Shown here in pieces: positions 35,917-47,717 of a DNA stretch of 64,000 nt; within the stretch, counting starts at the first letter, position 1, and each line of letters begins with the position of its first letter. The DNA comes from Ananas comosus (Eukaryota; Streptophyta; Magnoliopsida; Poales; Bromeliaceae), in assembly GCF_001540865.1 (NCBI RefSeq), contig NC_033639.1:4273858-4337857 (forward strand). Direction: 5' to 3'. The notes under the pieces are model-generated. The model had not been told where the DNA came from. It saw only the letters and a list, made by a program, of their open reading frames with translations, and searched no databases. A program made the position numbers and the translations under genes.

Positions 35917-37159
35917 GTGTAAACTCTAGTGTAATATTGTCTTTGTATTCAGGTGTGGATATACGAGCACACTGGATATAGATGTCCCCTGCCTTCCCAT
36001 CGTGCAATATTTTCTCGTGTCCAGAGGTGGGATACGATTAGATGGTCTCGTCGTTCGCGGGGATCATCGAGAGTGAAGGAAGATTTTAACTTCACTACAT
36101 GCTGCCGCAGGCTTGACCTCTCCCCGGAGGAACTACGCCTGGTGGGTGTCGTGGCTCAAGTTCCACGGCGCCACCGCCGCCCCAGGAATGAGGAACCTCC
36201 GGGGGGTTATAAAGAGGTGATGGCGGCAATTAGCCGTCTGGAGTCCGTGGTGTTCAGTCTTGCCACCTCCGTTGCCGGCATACTGAGCAATCCGGCACTC
36301 CTACCAGCACCAAAATCCACCCTGGCACCTATTGGAAGTATCAAAAGCAAGAAGAGGAGACATGAAGGAGTGCAAATACCAAGCCCTCCACCGTCTAAAT
36401 CATCTAAGCGATCGACACAGGGAGCTAAAAAAGGAAAGATAGGAACGTCCATATTGGCGATGCCCGCACCGATCTCGGCCATTAAGGCGAAGCCCGAAAT
36501 CGGTAAAGAACGGTCGAGATCTTCTTCGAAATCTAGAAAGGATGGGGCACGCCAAAAACTAGAGAGTCCGCCAAAGGCTCCCAAGGACTCTCGTAAAAAT
36601 CGCACGCTGGGGAGGGGCAAACGATTTCGAAGCCGTACAATCTCCGACCTCGCTGGGGATGAAAGAATAAAGCCGACGACCCAATTGCCGACGTATGCGA
36701 CGTCCTTATTATTTTACATTCTCAACAAACGATTGATTCTAATATGGCATCTCCATAATAGTGTAACTCTACAAGACTTGGATTAATAAAATCATGTTTT
36801 AGTTCTATAATTGTGTAACCTTTATTATAATCGTGCATCATATTTTAGAGTAGTGTAACATAGAACACATTATTTATATGCAGGTCCCCCCACCGAGACG
36901 GAGCGTCAAGTCACAATCGCCGCGCCCGCTCAATATATATGAAGAAAATATCGAAGAAAGCGACAGTCGAACAGCGGGACTCTTCGCCAGCGAGTCAGTT
37001 TTGCATAGAGATGAAGTATGTAATAGTGTAAGTTGTAATTAAATAGTGTAATTCCTAACGAATTTGTTTATGTGATGTCAAATATTTTTTGAAAATGTCA
37101 GCTGATGGACATCGTCATCGAAATATGTGAAGACATCCAACCGTTATCTTCACTACTAG

Positions 37160-37690
37160 AGGTGCCGGCGGCAGAGGAAAAGGGGGAGGAGGAGGCCGCG
37201 GAGAAAGCGGCCGCCGAGAAAATTGTGGAGTCGGCTGTTGGGGCGGTGGAGGTGGAGGTTGCACCAGTGACAGCGCCGGCGGCGGAGGATGCATGCTCTG
37301 AGGAAAAGTTGGAGGCGGCGACAGCTCCGGCGGAGGATGAAGAAAAGGAGGAGGTGGAGGCTGCACCAGTGACAGCGCCAGCGGCGGAGGATGCAGGCTC
37401 TGCGGAAAAGGTGGAGGCGGCGACAGCACTGGCGGAGGATGAAGAAAAGGAGGAGGTGGAGGCTGCACCAATGACAGCGCCGGCGACGGAGGATGCAGGC
37501 TCTGAGGAAAAGGTGGAGGCGACGACAGCTCCGGCGGAGGATGAAGAAAAAGAGGAGGCGACGGCGGCGGCGGAGCATGTGGTTAAGGAGGCGAAGGCGG
37601 CGGCTGATGATGTGGTAAAGGAGGCGAAGGCGGCGGCGGAGGATGTGTTCCCGGCGCCTACCCACACTGCGAAGTCTTCCATGCCGGAAC
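37160..37690 (+). repeat. Ala/Glu-rich coding repeat in the protease gene
   Basis: Three to four diverged copies of a roughly 38-residue unit containing APAEDEEKEEVEAAPVTAPA and EDAGSEEKVEA, followed by shorter KEAKAAADDVV units. The peptide is strongly acidic and low in complexity, probably a disordered linker before the protease core. The opposite-strand proline-rich ORF is its shadow. Confidence 0.85.
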
Positions 37691-38439
37691 CCAGCACTAT
37701 ACCGGTATGTGAATATTGCACTATTATCGATCTTTAATGCGATTTAGCTTATAATAGTGTAATAAGGTCCAGTAATGGTGTAATTCATTGAGTGTAACAG
37801 CTTATAATAGTGTAATAAGGTCCAGCAATGGTGTAATGCATTGAGTGTTTAACTCTTTATTTGATTTCTATACAGCCCCCAATAATTATCGACATCCTGG
37901 AGTTGAAAGAAACGTAAAAAAAACAAAAGGCCCAAAAACTTAAATTGAAGGTACCATTATCTTCAGCTAATCGGGATTTAAAATACGACGGCAAGGGAGA
38001 GTTACCAAAGGAGGATCAAGAGCGAATTGAAAAATTCCTGACAAGTACCAATACCGAACCAGTAAGAGTGCCTTCGAAGGGTATTGACATCGGGAGGATT
38101 GACTTCATTGACCTAACAAGTCATATGGCCTTTGTCAGCTCTGATATTATCGACGCCTACCAGCATTTACTGGAGTAGGCAGAAGGCCACAAGTGCATAT
38201 ACACCACGTCCTTCCTTTGTCAGACAATAGGAACATCAATGAACCCCGCCGAGATGTTTTTGCAAGACATCAACGAGGAGGTGATTACTGGGGCAAAGTA
38301 CTGGTTCATCCCACTCTTCCACTCCGACCACTGGCATTTGCCAGCGGTCGATCTCCAAGCCGGAAAGTACATCCACCTATCGTCCATTAAAAATCCTAAA
38401 TACAACGCTGGGTTTGAGACAGCGGTAAGTATTTTCTTT

Positions 38440-38456
38440 TTATATATATATAAAAN

Positions 38457-38504
<48 letters not shown>
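38440..38504. repeat. (TA)n tract with an assembly N in the protease gene's last intron
   Basis: About 25 TA units with one undetermined base at 38456; tract length here may not be reliable. Confidence 0.9.
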
Positions 38505-38507
<3 letters not shown>

Positions 38508-38879
38508 TCCAGTAAAAACCAGGCTTTCTAATTAGTCCAATGTTTTCTTATGTAGTGTAAATACATAGGTAATTTTTTGCAAAATAAATTTTTCGATTTG
38601 TTTCTTCGCCGCGGTACCCGTCCAGTCGACTGGGAGATGATCAACAGGGATGACATCCCGATGCAAGATCAATCAAATGATTGCGCAATCTTCCTTTTAA
38701 CATACGAAGAATACTTGCAGAAGGGGTGGAACTTGAACTTCTCCCAGAAAGATATAACGAAGAAACGCGAGGAGATAACAACAGAATTTTTGCGGCATTT
38801 TTACTCACAATAATTCTAGCCTTATTCATTCGATTAACAAATCTTTAATTTGTATAGTCAATTTATTTTTATTGACTCC

Positions 38880-39108
38880 ATCCGTGTAACAGTGCAATGT
38901 AATGTACATAATGGTGCATTTTATTGTAAAAGTGGTGTAAAAAAATTCATCTTATATTATAACGGTGCAATGTAATAGACATAATAGTGCAATTTTTTGA
39001 AGAAGTGGTGTAAAAGAATTCATGATGATTGTAACGTTGCAATGTAATAGACATAATAGTGAAAAGTTGTTAAACGAATCCACTTGTATTCTAACGGTGC
39101 AATGTAAT
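38880..39108. repeat. Array of TAGTGCAA-type motifs between protease gene and solo LTR
   Basis: Tandem-like units 'aatgtaatagacataatagtgcaat...' of ~75 bp: near 38887, 38960, 39035, continuing after the solo LTR at 41461-41570. Part of the family of motifs scattered across MULE-2. No coding capacity. Confidence 0.75.
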
Positions 39109-41460
39109 TGTCACGCCCCGAGCTCCGCCGATTTGGTCGGATTCGAGCACATGACAGACGCCGAACTGACAGTACCTCCCCTGTCCGCCCAAGGCTCCAA
39201 CAACAAGTATAATACAAGCAAATCAACAAGGAGAATTGCGAGATATATTAGGTTTGCACGAGGGCAAACAACAACCACAGTGAAAGCATCGAACTAACTA
39301 AACATCCAACATACATGTCATTTGATCTCATTTGAATCAAACACAAGTAGTCAAACACATTTACATTCATTACATTATTCTTGCATTACCCAAAATACAA
39401 TTTACATTACATCACTTTTACTTTACAATTTCAACATACAAAAGTTGAATACATCAAGAGTAGGGTATGCCTATATAACTCCGGGGTCGCTATCTACGGC
39501 GCGACTCCCTTGCCTCGATCCTCCGCCGCCCCGCTCGCATATGGATCTGCAGGGTTAGTGGTAATGAGAACTAGAACGAAGTTCCCAGTGGGTTCGGCCG
39601 CCGACCACGCCGATTCGCCCACTAGGTCTAATTCAGGCATATGTATTTCAATAAAGAAGAATAACAAACCAACTAATGCACTTCTAATACAATGCCTGCA
39701 AAAAAACGATTCACAGATAGATATTCATATTCAAATACATGATTATTATGCATGCATGTTCTTTTCACTTTCCTTTGGCCTTTACCAAATCAACCTGGGG
39801 TGCTCCTGGTTTACCCCAACTCACAGTCCGCACATCCATCTAACGGGGGAGGCACAAGGCACAACCACCCGAAGGATCTTCGCTGGGCACGTCCACCCGT
39901 GGTGCATTTCTTCTCCGGAGTACACCGCCCGTGGAGGAGCGACCTCGCACAAGCCGGAACCAATACATGTGAGTATGATCCCATCCTCAAATTTGAGGAG
40001 GTATGGCCAACCTGTCACTGTCTCAAGGCCGATGAATGGTTACAACCTATTCATGCACATACCGTCACTTGCCAATGTCATGGTGGTCCTAATGCCACAA
40101 TACACATAATGTCACTCTGGTAAAACCTTGTTTAACTATTCACTCATCGATGTCAATCGAGTCACTAATGTCCATGTCGCCTTTGTTTACTACGGTCACA
40201 GTCATTTCTTACATTCACATGCATATAGGGTCTTTCACTATTCTTGTTCACATGTTTCTATATCATTACAATAATCTCACGCAGATAATTGTCACAACCA
40301 ACATATACTGTTCATTACCCTACATGCAAGAATGCCATAATCTCAACATGCTCAAAGAAAGGATATAGACATAGAAAGAGATCCGGTATTTCCGGATAGC
40401 ACCCCCCACCTTTATGTGTCACAAGGATGCCACGATTCTGATTCCACGATTTTTAGGCTTGTTCGCCGCGAGCTACGGCGATCTGTACTATTTCAACTTG
40501 TTTTCTCAATATCTTCGCGCACGCTCGTCGTATCGCCGAACCGAGCGCACCGACGCGTTCGTAGACCTACCAATTTGGTTAAAATGAGATCAAATCCAAG
40601 TTTGAACCTCAAAATTACAAAATCCTAAATATAGGTCCCTCGACAAAGTCATCTTCCCCAACATAGGTCCTTACACATGAGAAACTTGGGGAAAATACTC
40701 TAACCCATCTCCTAGAAGCACACTAGAAGGAAAAATCCAAACTCTAGCTCAAAACCCATGAGAACTCACCTTTGGAGTCCAAAGCTTCCTTCAAAAGCTT
40801 TGATCAACCTTGCTCTACACCTTGGAGAGCTTCTTCTCCAAGCTTGCTCCTTCAAATCCCCTCTTGGTCCAAGCCCTAAAGAGAGAGAGAGAGAGAAGAG
40901 AAGGATTTTAGAGAGAGAAAGGGAAGGTTTTGAGAGTGAGAGTGAGAGTGAGAACAAATGGTTCTCACTCATGCCCTAGCTCAAATAACCCTTCACATGC
41001 CATATTTGCATCTAAACCCCTCAACTTTTCATTTTTACAAACAACCCTCACTGGGCATTTTCGGGCTCGGGGACCGATCTCTCCCCTTCAGGGACCGGTT
41101 CCCGAGAGCTACCCTGCACTCAGCGCAGAAGGGGACCGGTCTTCCCCTGATGAAACTGGTCTCCGGGGACCGGTATCCCGCCGAAGGACCAGTTCCCGAG
41201 AGCTCAGTTTCCAGGACTTAGCCGATTTTTCCCTCTGCTTGGCTGATCAACGTTCGGGAACCGGTCTCTCATCCAAGGGACCGGTCCCCGAGAGTAAAAA
41301 TTCTGGAAATTTTCCAGAATTGCAGTTTCACTCTCTCGGGTCCCTTTATACTTCATATATAGGCTCCAATACACTTTTAGCCTATAGTAACTCATTCCTT
41401 TCCGTGTTCCACTCATTTCGACGGAACTCGGCACGATTTACGGAAAAGTGATATGTTACA
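39109..41460 (-). mobile_element. Solo LTR (2,352 bp) between the protease and transposase genes of MULE-2
   Basis: Plus-strand ends TGTCACGCCCCGAG and ATATGTTACA, with an exact 5-bp target duplication GTAAT (39104-39108 and 41461-41465). Sense strand is minus. ACCGGT array at 41070-41290, GA tract at 40880-40960. It is more diverged from the other solo LTRs, so a different subfamily. ORFs inside (39381-40109 and others) show no domain. Confidence 0.9.
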
Positions 41461-41570
41461 GTAATAGACATAATAGTGCAATTGAATGTTTAAGTGCGGT
41501 AGAGAATCCATGTTGGATTGTAACGGTGCAATGTAATAGACATAATAGTGCAATTCATTGTAGAAATTGG

Positions 41571-42258
41571 TGATTTGTTTACGGCTATTACACTATTTTA
41601 TTTCCATTCCCAAACATCGAAAGTTGCTTTACCTTCCTGAGGCGTAATTCTCTTACAATCCGGTAATTATATGAGGCCCATGCGCTATACGCAACAGCGC
41701 CGTTTTATGAAAGAGCATTAAATGCAAGCCATTAAAGAGCCATTAATGCAGCAAGCGCGGGAAACGCAGTTTTAGGGCGACGATATTCTATTCGCCAGAG
41801 CCAGTGTTTGCTGTTAGTTTTTTGATTTTTTTATTTATATGATTTGGAAGTGCAGCAGTACTTGTCTCAAGGACTGAAGGGAATATAAAATCTAATGATG
41901 TCACTGTCGATATATCTTGTTGAGGTACAGTTGAATATGGCACAGTTACCGAAATAACATATAGAAATTGAATTTGAAATATCATTGCAATAGATAGCAT
42001 AATAGTGTAACAGAAGTCAAAATTAGTGCAATACAACCGCATATGCATGGTCGACTTGTCCAAATGGTGCAAGGCTTGCGTCGTTTGGAAAAAATTCTGG
42101 CGGATTAGAAATAAATTTTGGCGGGAACAGAAGTATTATTTTCCGCCCCATGCACAACTTAACAACTCATGCACGTAAACTGGATTATATTATATATTGA
42201 TGAAAGAGTGTTTTTGAATAACTTTTAGCTAATTTTCTGTATCCAACTCTTACAAGTG
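41571..42258. other. Intergenic border region before the MULE-2 transposase
   Basis: Contains a border block ('gcattaaatgcaagccattaa', 'attctattcgcca', 'gtgtttgctgtt' at about 41690-41815) like those at 31970-32150 and, inverted, at 45850-46070, then a few dispersed 'atagtgtaac' motifs. No gene seen. Confidence 0.6.
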
Positions 42259-45200
42259 ATGGATAACGCTGAAATTCCAGTGCACTACAATTTTAATGAA
42301 CGTTTTAAGGAGGAAGGAGGCATTGTCAATTATGTAGGAGGGTCCAGCCGGCTCAATTTCATCAGGCAAGGCGATAATTTTAATTCCCTGCAAGCAATGT
42401 TCTGCAAGTACATGAATACTTCACAGGAATCCTGCAAGATCGAAATTAAACTTAGCTATAGTGGGAATCTCAGCAAACTCATTGACATTGTTGACGACGG
42501 CGATCTCGGAAACATACGGAGACTCTATAAAACCAACGCGTATCTGATGGAGCTTTATGCTGTGAGTAACTTAGTCGAGAGAAAGGTTGCTACTTGTGAT
42601 CCCGATGATATAAACGAATTGCTTACAGACGAACAGCTGGAGCTGTTGATTAACAGCCGTTCTGGGGATGCATTTACTCCTTAGCAGACACATTTTGAAA
42701 AAGTTGGCTCGTAAGTTACACTATTATTTTTTTTGCACCATTACCGAGCCTTATTGCACTTGTAACCTCTTTATTTTCAGCGGTTGCACTACTCTCAATG
42801 CACTTTTGCACCATTATATTTTACCTCATTCAATTGTAAGCAATATATATTATACGATTGCACTATTACATAATTTTTTCATTATATATTATTTTTATGT
42901 TGCACCGGTTCGTAATATCTTGCATCATTACTTCGACCTCTTGCACCGTATGAACTTTACACATAAGGGTTCTTGTACTATTTAATATTTACAATGCACT
43001 CCTTGCATGCTTTCACTTATGGTGCAGATCTTCTTATTCTATTCTCATTGACGATGCGGAAGCGGCAGACAGTGACGACGGTTTTATTATTGCTGATTTG
43101 AAAGACGAGTTAGATTCCGACGAAAGAAACGGTATCGTCTCGACTTCTCCCGACGCACCTCATTGGACATACAGCGCCATGGATATCCTCCCGTTGCGGC
43201 AAAGCGATGTAATAGGACTTACTGCTGAGCAATTTGGCCACGACGAGCTTGAAGAAGCCCTCATTGTAAACAGCTCTACGATGGAGTCAGTTGTTGATGT
43301 CGCAGATGCGGACGATGTCCATGAGGGCCAGCTCTACAAGATGCAAGGCGACTTCTAACGAGCTCTCAAAGCATACGCAATGAAAAGAGGTTTTGAGTAC
43401 GCACCGACGAAATGCAACGACCATAAGATAACCGCACGATGCCACGTCTTATATTGTCCTTGGAGAATAAAGGCGCGTCAAGTACCAGGAATTGCTCAAT
43501 AGTGCGTGAAGAAATTTGATTCGCAACACACTTGTAGCAGGGCAATAGGGAGATTGGGCCATAGGAATTGCGATGCGGCTTTTATAACAGCATTTGTTAG
43601 GGAGCAGGTGGTGGCAAACAAGAAATACACGCCGAAGATGGTTCAGACCGAGATTCTTTGGCAGCACGGCGTAAAAATTTCATACCGGAAAGCCTACCGG
43701 GCCAGGAATTGGTCCTTCAAGAGGTGCGCGGCGATTTCGAGGGCTCGTTCGCTCTACTTCCCTCGTACATGCAAGAGTTGAGGAGTGGAGATGCGGAAAC
43801 ATGTCTCCAATTACTTTACCAGGACGAGGGTCGTTTTCATCATTTTTTCTGAGCTTCGGCGCAGCAATTCGAGCATTTAGGAAGCACTGCAGGTCGCTGT
43901 TGGTCTGGATGGTACGTTATTGCACTATTACGCCACTATCACATCATTATTTTACTATGTTGCACTATTATATAATAAATTCATGAATGTAACACAATTA
44001 TTTGCACGATTACACAATTATATACACGGTTTTTTATTCTTACAGGAACCTTCCTAACTGGTAAGTTTAGAGGTTGTCTGCTGACGGCGTCATGTATTGA
44101 TGGGAATAACTGCATATTGCCATTGGTGTGGGCAGTTGTTGAAGGTGAAAATTGCTATTCCTAGCATTGATTTCTGGAACAGTTACGGGATGGCGTCGTT
44201 AGTGATCGCGACTCCAGTAGAGCAAACAGTGTACTTACTATCGTTTCCGACCGCCAAAAGGGATTGATTGATGCTGTATCCGATGTTTTTCCGGATGCAG
44301 CTTATGGTTATTGCATTTACCATCTGTCTACCAATCTCCCGCACGCGCCAAAGAATACACCTGCGTAGAGAAGATTTTGGGCGGCGGTGCGCGCATACAT
44401 TGTCGCGGAGTTCAACAAATACATGGAGAAGATTAAGGAGTTGAACCCCGAATAGTACAAGTATGTGGTCAAGCTTCCTCGGCATAGGTGGGCTACCCAT
44501 TGCTTCCTGGGAAGGCGTTATTCAATGCTCACTTCCAACTGTGCCGAGACGATAAATAGTGTAATTCGACATTTAAAGGGCCTTCCAATTACCTACCTCG
44601 TCGAGGAAACACGAAAGAAAACAGCTTGTTATTTTTACCAGAGAAAACATAATGGGGAGAATATTACCAGTGTAGTAACACCCTATGCAGAAAAGATTTT
44701 AGGTATTATCGTTTATTTTTCCCCATTTAATCAGTATATTACACTACTTATCAATCGGTTACATGTAGTCATTACACTATTTGTCCCACCCTTTGGACTG
44801 GCTTGTTGTTTTTCAGGTAATTGCAGCCGACTGTACGGATGTTGTGGATCTTTCCAAAAAGACATGTTCCTACAAGCGATGGGACATTGACGGAATTCTA
44901 TATAATCACGCCATGGCAGCAATTTCTTTTAGGCTACGGGATCGGTATGATTTTGTCGAGGAATGGTTCAAGACCTCGACTTATCGCGCAACCTACAACG
45001 ATTGCGTCCCCTCCACCAGAGGCAAAGAGCAATGGCCTGCAATACCAAGTAACGTTGTTCCACCACGGCCGCAAAACGTCTGCATACAACCGGGCAGAAG
45101 AAAGGTTTCGCGGCGAGAGTCTATTGCTAACGACTTAATAAAGAAGCGGTGCCGGAATTGCCAGAGATGGGGGCACAACAAAAGGTCATGCAAGAACCCT

Positions 45201-45287
45201 CCTGTGACTAGAGCAAACCAGCCGCGCGCGACGACATCCGCGGGCGCACCGCAGGAAACATCGAAAAATCCATACGTCTTATTGTAA
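42259..45287 (+). pseudogene. MuDR-type transposase of MULE-2, decayed
   Basis: ATG at 42259 starts an N-terminal PB1-like region (VHYNFNERFKEEGG...). After an intron (about 42709-43028), the frame gives an acidic stretch, a zinc-type DNA-binding part (CNDHKITARCHVLYCPWRIKA, DSQHTC; longest run split here by positions 43410-43530), a catalytic core with LDG (first Asp, 43908-43910, split by an intron 43912-44045) then TFLTGKFRGCLLTAS, IVSDRQKGLIDAV (second Asp), YCIYHL, and NCAETINSV (Glu). After an intron of about 44709-44817 come a degraded SWIM motif (CSYKRWDIDGILYNHA; two expected Cys are Tyr) and an intact zinc knuckle CRNCQRWGHNKRSC. Stops: 42682, 43356, 43500, 44162, 44168, 44366, 44453; frameshifts near 43708 and 43850-43910. 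It is distinct from the MULE-1 transposase. Confidence 0.87.
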
Positions 45288-46080
45288 TAGTTCAAGGCTA
45301 ATGCTAATAGTGTACATATAGATAATTTGATTAAGTAAATTTTTGTAATAGTATAAAATAGAAGATAATAGTTCAACATATTTAAAAAATAGTGTAACGA
45401 GGATCTCAAAATTTTGACTGTTAAGTGAGGTTGCACTGGAACGAGACTACGGATGCACTGTTATAGCGGTCATTGCACCATTTATACTGCAGTAGAACCT
45501 TCCCGTTGCACTAATATCCCTGCGCACAGAGGCGAATTCGACACTGCGGCGGCGACGGCTAGAGGTAGCGCAGCGGCGGATAAAGAGGTCGTGGAGCCTC
45601 CTCCTACTCTGCCCCGCTATTCGACGACCCCCATGTCCTTTCATTTGCACAATAGCTTAAGATTACATTAAGAAATAAAATAAGTAGGTTATGGAGAGGT
45701 TGCACTGGAACGAGTTTACGGATGCACTGTTAGAAGGGCGGTTGCACGATTTCTCCTGTCATAGCTCCTTTCTGTTGCATTATTATCCCAATTGCGTGCG
45801 TGCACTTAATGTCATTTAGCTTCAGAAAATATCTTAAAGTCTTAAAGCCGAACAGCAAACAGCAGGTACGGCGAATAGCGGGGGGGATGTCGTCCGTTTT
45901 CCAAGTAATGAGCGAGGTTGCGTAAAGCGGAAGTGGCGCATTTAATGAGCGTCAGACAGTATGGCATGGTCCGAGTTCCGAGTAATGAGCGAGGGAGGAG
46001 AGGTTGCGTAAAGCGGACGCGGCGCATTTAATGAGCGCCAGCCCGCGCGGCTTTTGTATACGAGGGGTGAAATGAAATTT
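45288..46080. repeat. Internal copy of the MULE-2 terminal region
   Basis: Repeats the right-terminal sequence in the same orientation: 'gaggttgcactggaacgag' at about 45427 and 45696, 'gtggagcctcctcctactc' at about 45589, 'ttaaagccgaacagcaaaca' at 45842, then 'cgaatagcg' and two 'gcgcatttaatgagcg' units (45930, 46023). This suggests either two nested elements or a duplicated end: the transposase module could end at about 46,080. Confidence 0.8.
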
Positions 46081-46576
46081 ATAGTTAACGAAGTCTTTAA
46101 GTGGTGTAACTAAGATCAAAAGAGTTCAAGATTTTCCAGTAAAGTGTGTAACAGTACGATATGTAGCACAATTTTTTCACAGAATTGGTGATAACATGAA
46201 CATAATAGTGCAAAAATGTCCGAAATTTATATTATACTATGATGTAAATAGTGCAACATTGTTTGTTAAATATTGTAACCGGTAAATAGTGTAACAAATT
46301 CGTAAGGAGTCGATTAACATGTGAACAAGAATTACATTATCTTTGAAGCCGAGTACACGATTTTATAGTACTTTGCAAAATACAAATAAGATTTGCATAC
46401 AATGTAACCTTCTATTACATCAACTATAACAAACTTTTCATAATAATTAATTAAGAAAAGTATGTAATCATCAAAGTTTCTCTGCAATTCCACACGCACA
46501 TAGCCGACGCTAACAGGTATAGGCCAGGGAAGACTGCCAAAGGAGACTGCGATGAGGAGGAGACTGCCGAAGGAGA

Positions 46577-46691
46577 CTGCGAGGATGAGGAGGCTCGTTC
46601 AGAAGGGTAGATCCAGCAACGAGGCACTAAGATTGATTTGCACTATCTGGAGTGCTTTATATGCCTCGAGCCTTTTGGAGCTCCGCTCTAC
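46577..46691 (+). pseudogene. SINA-like RING head fragment, copy 1
   Basis: One reading frame (starting near 46620) gives QQRGTKIDLHYLECFICLEP followed by FGAPLYH, resembling the start of the RING in SINA/SIAH-type ubiquitin ligases, where KID...LDCxICxEPLxPPxxQC is typical. There is no downstream RING half, no SINA C-terminal domain, and the reading frame is not continuous with an upstream ATG. It forms an inverted repeat with copy 2. Identification by motif only. Confidence 0.5.
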
Positions 46692-46766
46692 CATGAAACA
46701 GACAATTCAATCAGCAAAACATAAGAATCCATCAATAACAATAAAGATATGCAAGAATTTAAGAAC

Positions 46767-46912
46767 CTGTATGAGAGGAGGGCCAATGGGCTCGTGGCAA
46801 ATAAAGCACTCCAGATAGTGCGAATCAATCTTAACGCCTCATTGCTGGATGGTACCCTTCCGAGCGAGCCGCCTATTCCTCGAACGCTGCTTCAACTCTC
46901 TACCGTTAATAG
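46767..46912 (-). pseudogene. SINA-like RING head fragment, copy 2
   Basis: Minus-strand frame gives GVKIDSHYLECFICHEPIGP followed by PLIQ, then a GT donor (exon end 46767) and an intron starting gttcttaaattcttgcatat. The intron start matches that after copy 3, so an exon-intron boundary was captured together with the exon. It lies in inverted orientation to copy 1, with about 75 bp between them. Confidence 0.55.
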
Positions 46913-47229
46913 TGCAACGTAGGGTAAAATAGTAGAACTAAGTTCATAAGGGTGCAACGATGTCATCATAATAGTGCTATGGATTCAGCGAACAGCAAAC
47001 ACACGGTCTGGCGAATAGCGTGGATGATATACGCTCCCTGCGCAGGGCGCATTTAATGCTGCTAAAAGCACATAGCGTAACATGTACGTTATAGCGTCCC
47101 TTCTGTGAGGCGAAGAGACACCGGCGGGTATATCGAAGCTGCCTCGGCAAAAGTAAAAGCACTATTCAAACGTTTTTTTATTTTTATTTTGTTTAAATAT
47201 GGCTTCTTCAGTTTCATTCCGCGTAAAGG

Positions 47230-47480
47230 CGTTACACTGTTATGACGAATGTTACTCTAATATCGCGCCAGTATTGCACTTTTAGAAGCTATATTACATT
47301 ATGTTACTTGGCGTTCACTATTATTAGGGTCTATCGTTGCACTATTATTATACGATTGAATGAAGGAATTGATGTTTTTTAAGTGATGTTACAGTAATAC
47401 GGCCCTTGAGGTGAGCATTAGCCACTTTCTGTTCATGAGAAAAACTAATATTTCATGAGCATTAATAGTCGGTGACCTAA
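47230..47480. other. Non-coding spacer with dispersed TTGCACTA motifs
   Basis: Lies between SINA-like copies 2 and 3. Contains 'cgttacactgttatga', 'attgcacttttag', 'gttgcactattattat' and similar. The region 46913-47229 just before holds a border block (46975-47130) inverse to 31970-32150. Confidence 0.6.
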
Positions 47481-47523
47481 ATGGTTACGCAACCTACAAT
47501 ACAATATATAAAAGAGACTCTTT

Positions 47524-47717
47524 ATGGACTTGGGCAACCGGCAACGAGAAAACGGCGATGATGGAGGTACACAAGACGAGGGGAGAGAGCCGCAGGAGAG
47601 GTCGACAACAAGGAGGCTCGGTCGTAAGTGTACCATCCAGCAAGGAGGCATTAAGATTGATTCGCACTATCTGAAGTACTGTGCTTTATTTGCGACGAGG
47701 CACCACCTCTATACCAG
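47524..47717 (+). pseudogene. SINA-like RING head fragment, copy 3, with start codon
   Basis: ATG at 47524 opens a frame with an acidic/polar N-terminus and RRLGRKCTIQQGGIKIDSHY. Just after, the frame slips; in the shifted frame the DNA gives FICDEAPPLYQ, ending CAG at 47717 before GTTCTTAAATTCTT, the same intron start as in copy 2. SINA-like proteins have an acidic N-terminus before KID...RING, so this seems a captured first exon with a small indel near 47678-47685. Pack-MULE style capture is inferred. Confidence 0.55.

Larger units (their letters stand above)
32396..38813 (+). pseudogene. PMD-like/ULP1 (C48) cysteine protease gene of MULE-2, decayed
   Basis: ULP1 enzymes cleave SUMO precursors and conjugates. 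Exon 1 (ATG 32396, donor near 33121) encodes an N-terminal domain with FTAKEVAVLLGLPLSS, like PMD/DUF1985 domains. After an intron holding a solo LTR, an exon from 35954 encodes VWIYEHTGYRCPLP and a Lys/Ser-rich region. Further exons: 36886 to about 37016, about 37099-37703 (acidic Ala/Glu repeat), 37876-38424 and about 38570-38813. The last two hold the protease core: LFHSDHWHLPAVDL (His and Asp) and MQDQSNDCAIFLLTYEEY (Gln and nucleophile Cys), so the His-Asp-Cys set is present. In-frame stops at 37915 (TAA) and 38176 (TAG) break it. Exon limits rest on GT-AG fit and are approximate in the middle. Confidence 0.82.

Noticed and set aside
37098..37721. Ala/Ser-rich and Pro-rich ORFs on the minus strand
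   Set aside because: Antisense shadows of the Ala/Glu repeat in the protease gene, which is itself supported by flanking domains and splice sites.
39381..40109. 242-codon ORF
   Set aside because: Lies within a solo LTR that has exact target duplications; composition is irregular and no motif is recognisable.
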